A DNA stretch of 64,000 bases from Liolophura sinensis. Taxonomy: Eukaryota > Mollusca > Polyplacophora > Chitonida > Chitonidae. The position numbers were made by a program, and so were the translations under genes. The DNA lies in assembly GCF_032854445.1 (NCBI RefSeq), contig NC_088301.1:20083808-20147807 (forward strand). The letters run 5' to 3'. The notes under the pieces were generated by a model. It worked only from the letters and a program-made list of their open reading frames with translations, searched no databases and was not told where the DNA came from. Every line of letters begins with the position of its first letter. The stretch's first letter is position 1. Shown piece by piece: positions 27,601 to 39,600 of this stretch.

Positions 27601-30600
27601 GTCACACGCTGAAATAAAAAGCACACCTTTTCTTTTTAAAAGCGTACACCATGCCTTGGAAATACACAGATTACTTCTTTTTTTCGTGGATTATTCCCTC
27701 TTGACGGAAGGTGTCAGTTTAACTATCCTAAGCTGTTAGCACTTGAGTGTTGGAATCGAAACAACCTGTGACTACTCTGCATGTAAAATGTCTTGTAGGG
27801 TTAACAACTTTTGATTCAATGCAATCTGCTTCTATCCATTGGAAAACTGACAAAACCAACGGCTTTATTAACCATGTCTCTATATGCTTTAACACTGAAA
27901 AAAAGAACTGATAACTAGCGTCAAGCGTAGTAAATGCATCAAAAGGGAAGTGACCTATGCAGTACGAAAAATATACGAATACAGACCGACAGCATCAGTT
28001 CCCTAATGCGTAGCATAATGCCAGGTAGCGGTCGCTCAAAGAGTATTTAGACCTTTAAATAATACACTTGGGCTAGTTGTTCAAAATTGTATTTAAAGCT
28101 GTATTCGTTAGAATCTGGAATAGACAGGCAGCTATGTTATCTTTAGCTGCAAAAAGTATAAGATTGCACTTAGTATATGTCCTACAAAATATTTACAGCA
28201 CAACACCGTGTGGTTATACTGCGGAACAAAAATACCACCATGTAGTAACGCGGAGAGTTGGAGTTAAGTTGGAGAATTCTAAAATTGTCATCTCTAGCAC
28301 ATGTACAGTAATATAACAGCACGAGTACGTTTTTCTGTTGTATCTCATAGAAGCAAGAGTTTTCATCAAGGGGACTAAGTACATGTTTTACAAAGTGCCT
28401 GGCATATAAAGCTGGGAGTTGGCCCCACTGCAAGAAACTGTGCGCTTCAAGAATCGAAACTGACTATAACTGCTGACACCTTCGTAAGGCCACTACTTTT
28501 TTGAGTTCTGTTTTACTCCTCTTTTCCCATTGTATGGCAAGAGTACCTCTTAAAACATAATCTGAATCTATATCCGCGTTAGCGATGTAAAAACCATAAA
28601 ATGGAGAAAGGGTGGCCTACTCCAGTCAAAATGAAACATACTTGCCTGTATTAGACACCGTAGAGTGGGTAAAATTACTGCCCACAAATGTAATTTTCGG
28701 AAAAATTCTTGAGCATGGCGTTAAACAACAATCGAATAAATTAAGACAGAATGCAACTTTTACCCTTAACAGTCCTCTAAACATTTCACATAGTTTATGA
28801 CAGACGACCACGTGTTCTCAAAGCAGGCTTCACGTATGGTTTCGGTACAGAATGTATATATGCTAAAGGTTTAACGTGGTACCTTATAATTTCTCAGTCA
28901 TATGACGACGAGGAGTCATTAAGTGTGTGTATACATGTACTGTGGCAGGAAGATTCCAATGTGCTGCCGCAACTAAAGTACCATGCCGAAGACTTGACAC
29001 CCTAACAAATCACATTATACTAACACTGGCCCACCAGTCTTTCTTGCTGTAGTCTCTCAGTGTTGAGCACCGAGCGAGGCAGCAAGTACCATTTTAAAAG
29101 TCTTTTGTTTGACCTTATCCTGGTTAGATCACAGGTCTTCCGAAATGAGGCCTCTTGTCACATGTTTAGTAATAACACTTATTTAATACAAGTAGGCCTG
29201 TATCTTTATTCACACAGAGGTATGTTTGCCATTAAACCTCTATGTTCTCCATCCTAAATGATTTTAAAACTCTCTGGTGACTTACGTGTACAACGAGATC
29301 CTGTATATCCCGTGGCACAGCGAGGATTTCGCTTGGGACAGACTCCACTGACCTTGTCACAGACAGCTCCGCCATGACACTCACCGCAGGTCTTGTTACA
29401 GTTAGGGCCCCATCTGTACGAGCTGCAGACTGGTTGTGAGAAAAACATAGAATCCATGCAATTAATAATTACATCTAATCTAGTGAAAAACCGCCAGACC
29501 TGAAGTCATCAAATTTGATAAATTCCAATTACAAAAGTGCAATTAAATACGTTAGTTGTACGTCATGGACTACAGGTTGACCTTTCAACAGCCTTGTGTC
29601 CTGTATGAAACATGACCACCAATGTCATATTCTAGACCAATCATACTTTCCCAATTTCTAATCTTCTGCACAAAGCCTGAATCGACTGTTTTCTGTTTTG
29701 AAAACATAGACCAAACAGTCGATTCAGGCTTTCTGTTTTCTGTTTTGAAAACATAGACCAAACCCATTTTCATTTACCCACTGCGTTAGGAACGTGGTGT
29801 CTATTGATGATAACCCACACGTCTTGTAACACACCAACTGCAACAAACGTATCGCCACATTGGTGATTAAACCGCGCAACTTTCCGAAGGAAATTTAACT
29901 TTCTCCAATTAACAGATTTCAAACGAACTGTAAACCATTATGGTTTATGCGTACCTTCTTTACAGAGGTCTCCCAGCCACCCGTCAGCACAGCTGGTACA
30001 CGTGCCGTTCACGTGATCACACGTATGGTTCCCGTCCTTACATTGTCCACACTCCTCCCGACACTGGTCACCGAATGTACCACCGGGGCAAGCTGGGGAT
30101 GTAATATATTATACAAAATAAGTCAGCTGGACTAATATGATACGAAAAGTAAACATAAATGTGAATTAATATATGTACGCTTAGTTTGTCTGATAAATGG
30201 CGGACACAGGGGAAGGTGTGTTTCTGTGTTGACAGGTTTCCCAGGGAAGTTCTTTCTACACCCCAAAGTCACCAATGAAGCGCACTGGACTTTAAGGGCT
30301 AACTCTCAAATTGTAAAGATCATCCAAATTTTCTTAGATCTTAACCTCAAAACGCAATATTCCACCCAATCTTACGCGCTTCACCTGGGAAAGACATTTC
30401 TTCACCCTAAATCATGGCTACCTCCATGCGTAAATCGAGTTAGAACTTCCAGTGACTTAAGTTCACAACGAGGTCCTGTAAATCCTATGGCACAGCGAAG
30501 ATTCTCCAACGGACAGTCCCCACTTACCCAGTCACAGACAGTTCCGCCATGACTCTAACCACAAGTCTCCTTACAGTCAGGACCCCATGTATACGAGCTG

Positions 30601-33600
30601 CAGTCTGGTCGTGAGACGAATGTATAACACGTTCAGCTAATACTTATATTCAATCAAAAAGCAGCATTATATAATTGTACTGAACCCAAGTTATAAATTT
30701 TAGCGTAGAGTGTAAAACAGCTATAGACCCACTATAAGCCACTCCCGTCTGCCATTGTCTCGTAGTCACAGAAACCGGATAATATGGAAAACGGGTACAA
30801 TTGGGGCAAAATAACCCCAGTATATAAATTTAGTTTTCACTACATACGCAGGTATCCACATCACCTGTTACAGCTTTGCTATTTGTAACTTCAACTTTAT
30901 CTAACCTGAACCAAACGTTTCCAGCATTGTACACAGTGCAATGATGAGAATCTTGTACCGGCATATCATATGTAAAACAACAGTGTGGGTTAGCACGGCA
31001 GTGCCCGCCATTGACCCAGAAGCCTCTCACCAATGCAGTCGCCGGGAGTCCAAGTCCAGCTCATGTTGGCTTCCTCTCCGGCCATATGTGGGAATGTCTG
31101 GCAGTAACCTGCGGAAGGTCGTGGGTTTCCCACGGGCTCTGCGCGTTTTCCTCCCACCATAATGCTTCACGCTGTCGTAAAGCGAAATATTCTTGGGTAT
31201 ATTCTCGGCGTAAACCACCAAAGGACCGAGGTGGAAATCACGTTAGCACGGCGCAATGAACCAGGAACCTCTCACCAAAACTGTTGCTGTGAGTTCAAAT
31301 GTCACATTCTAGACCAATCATACTTTCCCAATTTCTAATCTTCTGCACAAAGCCTGAATCGACTGTTTTCTGTTTTGAGGACATAGACCAAACCCATTTT
31401 CATTTACCCGCTGCGTTAGGAACGTGGTGTCTATTGATGATAACCCACACGTCTTGTAACACACCAACTGCAACAAACGTATCGCCACATTGGTGATTAA
31501 ACCGCGCAACTTTCCGAAGGAAATTTAACTTTCTCCAATTAACAGATTTCAAACGCACTGTAAACCATTATGGTTTATGCGTACCTTCTTTACAGAGGTC
31601 TCCCAGCCACCCGTCAGCACAGCTGGTACACGTGCCGTTCACGTGATCACACGTATGGTTCCCGTCCTTACATTGTCCACACTCCTCCCGACACTGGTCA
31701 CCGAATGTACCACCGGGGCAAGCTGGGGATGTAATATATTATACAAAATAAGTCAGCTGGACTAATATGATACGAAAAGTAAACATAAATGTGAATTAAT
31801 ATATGTACGCTTAGTTTGTCTGATAAATGGCGGACACAGGGGAAGGTGTGTTTCTGTGTTGACAGGTTTCCCAGGGAAGTTCTTTCTACACCCCAAAGTC
31901 ACCAATGAAGCGCACTGGACTTTAAGGACTAACTCTCAAATTGTAAAGATCATCCAAATTTTCTTAGATCTTAACCTCAAAACGTAATATTCCACCCAAT
32001 CTTACACGCTTCACCTGGGAAAAAACATTTCTTCACCCTAAATCATGGCTACCTCCATGCGTAAATCGAGTTAGAACTTCCAGTGACTTAAGTTCACAAC
32101 GAGGTCCTGTATATCCTATGGCACAGCAAGGATTCTCCAACGGACAGTCCCCACTTTCCCGGTCACAGACAGCTCCGCCATGACACTAACCACAAGTCTC
32201 CTTACAGTCAGGACCCCATGTATACGAGCTGCAGTCTGGTCGTGAGACGAATGTATAACACGTTCAGCTAATACTTATATTAAATCAAAAAGCAGCATTA
32301 TATAATTGTACTGAACCCAAGTTATAAATTTTAGCGGTGAGTGTATAACAGCTATAGACCCACTATAAGCCACTCCCGTCTGCCATTGTCTCGTAGTCAC
32401 AGAAACCGGATAATATGGAAAACGGGTACAACCAGGGCAAAATAACCCCAGTATATAAATTTAGTTTTCACTACATACGCAGGTATCCACATCACCTGTT
32501 ACAGCTTTGCTATTTGTAACTTCAACTTTATCTAACCTGAACCAAACGTTTCCAGCATTGTACACAGTGCAATGATGAGAATCTTGTACCGGCAAATCAT
32601 ATGTAAAACAACAGTGTGGGTTAGCACGGCAGTGCCCGCCATTGACCCAGGAGCCTCTCACCAATGCAGTCGCCGGGAGTCCAAGTCCAGCTCATGTTGG
32701 CTTCCTCTCCGGCCATATGTGGGAATGTCTGGCAGTAACCTGCGGAAGGTCGTGGGTTTCCCACGGGCTCTGCGCGTTTTCCTCCCACCATAATGCTTCA
32801 CGCTGTCGTAAAGCGAAATATTCTTGGGTATATTCTCGGCGTAAACCACCAAAGGACCGAGGTGGAAATCACGTTAGCACGGCGCAATGAACCAGGAACC
32901 TCTCACCAAAACTGTTGCTGTGAGTTCAAATGTCACATTCTAGACCAATCATACTTTCCCAATTTCTAATCTTCTGCACAAAGCCTGAATCGACTGTTTT
33001 CTGTTTTGAGGACATAGACCAAACCCATTTTCATTTACCCGCTGCGTTAGGAACGTGGTATCTATTGATGATAACCCACACGTCTTGTAACACACCAACT
33101 GCAACAAACGTATCGCCACATTGGTGATTAAACCGCGCAACTTTCCGAAGGAAATTTAACTTTCTCCAATTAACAGATTTCAAAAGAACTGTAAACCATT
33201 ATGGTTTATGCGTACCTTCTTTACAGAGGTCTCCCAGCCACCCGTCAGCACAGCTGGTACACGTGCCGTTCACGTGATCACACGTATGGTTCCCGTCCTT
33301 ACATTGTCCACACTCCTCCCGACACTGGTCACCGAATGTACCACCGGGGCAAGCTGGGGATGTAATATATTATACAAAATAAGCCAGCTGGACTAATATG
33401 ATACGAAAAGTAAACATAAATGTGAATTAATATATGTACGCTTAGTTTGTCTGATAAATGGCAGACACCGGGGATTGTGTGTTTCTGTGTTGACAGGTTT
33501 CCCAGGGAAGTTCTTTCTACACCCCAAAGTCACCAATGAAGCGCACTGGACTTTAAGGACTAACTCTCAAATTGTAAAGATCATCCAAATTTTCTTAGAT

Positions 33601-36600
33601 CTTAACCTCAAAACGTAATATTCCACCCAATCTTACACGCTTCACCTGGGAAAAAACCTTTCTTCACCCTAATTCATGGCTACCTCCATGCGTAAATCGA
33701 GTTAGAACTTCCAGTGACTTAAGTTCACAACGAGGTCCTGTATATCCTATGGCACAGCAAGGATTCTCCAACGGACAGTCCCCACTTTCCCGGTCACAGA
33801 CAGCTCCGCCATGACACTAACCACAGGTCTCCTTACAGTCAGGACCCCATGTATACGAGCTGCAGTCTGGTCGTGAGACGAATGTATAACACGTTCAGCT
33901 AATACTTATATTAAATCAAAAAGCAGCATTATATAATTGTACTGAACCCAAGATATAAATTTTAGAGTAGAGTGTATAACAGTTATAGACCCACTATAAA
34001 CCACTCCCGTCTGTCATGGGCTCGCAGTCACAGAAACCGGACAATATGGAAAACGGGTACAACCAGGGCAAAATAACCCCAGTATATAAATTTAGTTTTC
34101 ACTATGCAGTTGCCGGGAGTCCAAGTCCAGCTCATGTTGGCTTCCTCTTCGGCTATTCGTGGGAATGTCTGTCCGTAACCTGCGGATGGTCGTGGGTTTC
34201 CCACGGGCTCAGCGCGTTTTCCTCCCACCATAATGCTTCACGCTGTCGTAAAAGCGAAATATTCTTGGGTACGGCCTAAACCATCAAATATATAAAAAAA
34301 TTAACAGTGACGAATTTTTCCATAATGTACATAGGAAAATATTTTTCGGTTCTCAAAGCAAAACGCAGAGAAAAGAGAGAATGGGTTAGCTTTTCCTGAA
34401 TAAACCAGGAATAAACCTACATGTAAGCATCCTTAAATATTGAAGCCGGATAACACGGAAGCCGGATAAGGCCATCTTCGCAGCATCATGCCATCGGCGA
34501 TGAGATAATACGATGGCACGAAGCGATGAGACGATGGCACGAAGCGATGAGAAGATGGCACGATGCGAAAGCATGATGTGAAGACACGATGGCACGTAGT
34601 GATGGCACGATGGCATGATGGCACGATGGCACGATGGCACGATGGCACGATGGCACGATGGCACGAAGTGATGACTAGCATACTACTATCGCATCGTGCC
34701 ATGGAGTCATCGCTTCATGCCGTCGTGCCATCGGTCTTAAGAAAAGTAACGTTGTGCATTATGGTACATACATTTTATTAGTATAGTTTATATACAGTCT
34801 AACTGAATTTTCCTTGCAATAATATAAACGTGCAATATATATTGTGGTGTTACCTGTTACTAACTAAATGCGATTTTGATACCGAGTGTGACCGATTTTA
34901 CAAATAGCTGAATATAGGCGACTGACTAATAGAAAGAGACTGGGGTTCGGCTTCTTGTGTGTACGCGCTTAGGGATAAACGCTCATCGCTAAACTAATCC
35001 TAAAAATATCAGTGGCACGAAATGAAGCCCACAGAGCACTGCTCTGTGAGGGCGATGGCACGAAGCGATGACACAATGGCGCGAAGCGATGACACGAAGC
35101 GATGACACGCTAGCATCATCGTGCCATCGCCTCGTGCCATCGCCTCGTGCCATCGCTCGAGATGGCATGGGGCGTCGGATATATTATGATGTTTTGTTGA
35201 CGTCTTTGTCCGACTTTCATACTTGAAGCCTAATCTATTTTGCATTGTTTTAATGTGATTGCATATTAAATCTGGGACTAATGTATTAATCCCTGGATAA
35301 ATGTGATGACAACACTGCATGTTGAGTAATTCTACACTAGTGACATCTAAAACTTTTCACTATCATGACTGCGATATTTCTTTGCAATTCTGCATCGGTC
35401 ACATCAATCCAGTGCACAAATACCTAGATCTATTTTGTCCAGAAAGTGTGACGAACCACAAAATGCACCTGTGCCTCTACAGAACACTTATGCATTACTT
35501 GTGCCTAATTATGTCTAACTATTATGTGTCTAATATTTTCTTCAAGTGCAGCAGACTTTGTACTTGATGCCCATGTACTTCCATTCCAGTCAGGTAGAGC
35601 TGAAGTCATACTTTATAGGCTGCACACTGGTCATATCCCATGAACCTCTTATCTATGCTACTCTTGAATTAAGACCTGAATTAACCTCTGCATATTTTAA
35701 GTTTACCTGTTATTTGTATGTCTACTAATTGGTTTTATAGTGTTCTCACTCATGTTGTTGTTTTGTTTTGGCTTGAGTCATTTGGTACGACATGGACAGA
35801 ATCTGTTGTAAGGGTACTTGTATCGGAGAGTAAAGATAAGAAACAGCTGGCTTGTCAATCTTGTACTTGGCAAGAGGACATATTTCACCTGTTACGTGTG
35901 ACAATTTAGTAGCTACCACACTGTCGTCGCTGCCTTGGTTTTACTCTCTATGTGTACATCTTTAATTGTATTGTATTCATGTATAAAGCAAGATTCTGCT
36001 GGTGGACTACGGCATCCGCGAGGCCTGGTCCCTTTGCATTGTTTAAATGTTAGTGTGTGTTAAATGTGATGACAACACAGGATTTTGATTACCAGTAATT
36101 CTAAACCATCACGTCAATTTACACCATTGCATTGTTTTACTTAATTCTGTTCAGACATTGTGATTGCGGACCTGTAATGTGCTACTATTTAAAATGGAAC
36201 CCCGATGCTCGGCCTTCCAAACTGCATATAAATAGTTCAATGTCCCCTGAATCCGTTTCGATCCATTAAAACGTCGAAAATGGAAGAAAAACGGTAGATT
36301 TTGGTGATCAGCCATCAGGAGATCTACCCAACCTACGGTTGAGCCACATCTCTATACGTACAACACAGACAATCGACATATTTTTACATCTAATTTCGAT
36401 ATTATTCGATCCCCATGTGTGGCTTGTAAGTGGAGTAACACGCAGGATACTGTAAAGTTAAATACATGGCCTGAAAATGCCACAGAGTGAGAAAAAATGG
36501 ACCAGCTCTATCATCGTAAACACGCTTTGATCACGGAGGATTCGATCGATCGTAGTCGTACATGTATGCGACTTGCTAATTCTGCCATGCTATACAAAAA

Positions 36601-39600
36601 GAGAAGGTCGAAGGATGAGGCTTATATCCCTCCCCCCCCCCCCCACTCTCAAAGACAAATGAAAGAGAAAAGAATTCGGGATTTTCACTCACGGAATGCA
36701 GAGGTTGTTTGGGTACTTGCTTGTTTGAAACAACAGGCAGTGACCTGAACTGTAGGGAGCCGCTGGAATTGCCACGAGGCAACAGGGCGGCCCTCCTGTT
36801 CACACCAGGAACAGTTAATTGCAATTCATATCGCTGCATGTTTTTTTAAACCTATAATTCCGTTTATGCCTTGGCGCTGGAGGTTGTGTAATTTGCTACA
36901 ATTTAAACATTTTAAAGAACAATTAGAATAAAACCCCAACTGAAGTGAACTAACAAGCGGGCGTATTTCACCTAATGCATGTGACTGTGTGTCAGCTATC
37001 ACACTGTCGTGGCTCCTCCGGTTTTGCTCTCTATGCTGTACGTCTTTGTTTATATATTATATTTAAAAAAAAAGCGCAGTCGTTATATGATGCATGAAGC
37101 ATCGGGTGATAACAAAATCAGGTCAACACTTACCTGCAAAAATAACCAAAGAATTGAGAAGATACAGGGTATATAAAGCGCGAAATTAAGACGGGATCAT
37201 GCAAAGAGAAGAAGTTATCAGTTTTCAAACACTTACTTGTTGTACAATTGTAACCGTGAAACCCACTCTCACACCTGTGTGATAAATTCGGACATTCACT
37301 ATTGTCCTTGTCACAGGCGGTATTATTCCAGCAATGTCCACATTCCTCACCACAGTCTGTACCCCATCGGCCATTCACACACTCTGGTGAGAAAAAACAC
37401 AATGATATTGTTAATTTCATATTTCTTGAAGTGAAAATTACATGCACGAAAACAATCAAGCTAAAGGGCATATGATAAATATAGTGCATACAAAATTAAG
37501 AGTGCAGGAAATCTTATTTCTCAACCATTGAGATTAGCCTAGTATAGAAGACACATATCTCTTGAATGTTTTTATTTAATTAATATATCGTGTCTATATA
37601 CTATATAGTGTTTCTCGTAATTACAACATAATTTTCTCATAATAAATGAAAGTTTCAATTAGCCTGAAAATATTACTTACTTTAAAAAGGAGGTTTTAAA
37701 AAGAGTTTTACATTTTTTCCTAATATAAACACATACTGAATATGAACGACGAAGCATACGAAATGCGCATAACTGAAGTCCAGACGAAAATATAATTTAG
37801 CTAACCTACACTTGTCCATGTGTGACAGCAAATCTGTGGTCATACACAACGTAGAGCACCATGGATGACAGTCGTATGTTCCCACAGAAACTGTCCAGTA
37901 ATTACGCTAAAAGAAACTATCTCGGCCTTTACAGAAGTAAGTCTCCCGTAGTCTTCGAATATTTGCTGCGTTGTAATAATACATACAAATGGTTTCATAA
38001 AATATCTTAGATCCAAATACCAAGAAGCCTTGTATACATTTACATAGTGAAGGTTTGCAGATTTGAGTACATGACTGCCCCTTACTTTCACACCGAAATC
38101 CATGGTCATCACATTGATAGCAGCACGTGTCTGTCACACATTCCTTGTCACACATCTCTCCATACCAGCCCTCGGAACAAACTGTAACAGTGGAATAATA
38201 ATAATAATCATACTGTGAAAGCTTATGACACAGTCAGCGTTATTTCTTACATGAATGTAGGTAGACTTAAATAACAATTTAATATTTATATAAAGGTGAA
38301 ATGTCAGGATTCCCTTCACTAAGAAAAGTGATATCTCACTGGCTAGAGATAGATATTACTTTTGTTATTACACACCCCGACAACATGACGTCAAAAAGAA
38401 ACATGGTGTTTTATAAAGATCCAATCCGAGCTTAGCAGAATGACGTCATAATACAAGTTCAGTCAACTTTATCATTTCTTACGTCTTACATCTCACTCGA
38501 AAAATATTTATGATATTCAACCTTCAGTGTGCAATATCCTCTATTTATGATTTATATAAAGATGAAATGTCAGGATTTCCGTCACTTATAAGAGTGATAC
38601 CTCACTGACTAAAGTTAGATATCACTTTTGTTATTACACACCCTGACGTCATGACGTCACAAAGAAATATTTTGCTTTATGACGCTCCAATTCAAGCTTA
38701 ACAGAATAACGTCATAATAGAAGTTCAGTAAACGTTAACATTACTTAGTCACGCAACAAGACACGACGTCATAGAAGACGTCATGTGCGACGTCATGCTA
38801 TATACATAAGCCTGTGAAGGCCTACGGCTAAAAACATTGCTTAAACTTGTTCAAGTACACAAACTCATGATATTGTCAAAATATAAATAATAAATAGAAT
38901 ACTGCACAGTGAAGGTTGAATATCATAAATACTTTTCTCCTGAAAGATGGAAATGATAACCTACTTGTGGGTCATCATTTTCACATCTCCCTGGAACATG
39001 ATATTCAACCTTCACTGTGCAATGTCTTCTCTATATTTCATTGCAGCATGTAATTTTTATAATCGTGTACATGGAAAGAGATAGAGATGATTATCCGATG
39101 ATCCAGGAGACCATTAGAAGAATGTGAAGACCATCATAAGGTCATGATGACAATTAGAAGAACGTGACAATCATTGGAAAATGGTGATCGTAAAGATGAT
39201 AAGAATATCTTGAAAACCATCGTGAATACAATCGTATGTTTATTAAAAACCATCAAAACGTCGTGAAGATCATCAAATACTGTAAAAAACATCAAATAAT
39301 CATGAGAACCATCAGAAACTGAAGTATGTGGATTTAAAGGTCTGGTGAAGTGTTCCACCCATTGATACATGATGGCGTGTAATTTTGTGGTCTAATGCCC
39401 GGAAAATGTTTCAAGCAGGAACCGTGTATTTGAACATCTAATGGCACGCTGTTGACCATTCTGTCAATTTATTTACTAGTAAGTTTGTTTTAATCAAACA
39501 GATCAGAAAAAATTTCCTTGGAAAGCGATTTGTATAGGGTTGGGATGGGGATTGGTATGAGGTTGGGACGGAGTTTTCTCGCGTAACGGTCTGATGGCTG

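Larger units (their letters stand above)
29612..34290 (-). repeat. Tandem triplication, 1.63-kb unit with EGF exons
   Basis: Three near-identical units, about 29612-31303, 31304-32934 and 32935-34290. Equivalent points lie 1630-1631 bases apart (A exons at 29955, 31585, 33216). Each unit has one working A-type EGF exon, one dead B-type exon and a family A SINE. Copy 1 has an extra internal duplication of about 60 bases near 29690-29760; copy 3 lacks about 200 bases at 34103. A related, more diverged unit lies at 62.6-64.0 kb in the second gene. Confidence 0.95.

Noticed and set aside
29947-30135. Plus-strand 62-codon frame repeated identically at 31577 and 33208
   Set aside because: Shadow of the A-type EGF exons on the minus strand; its conservation only reflects the tandem copies.
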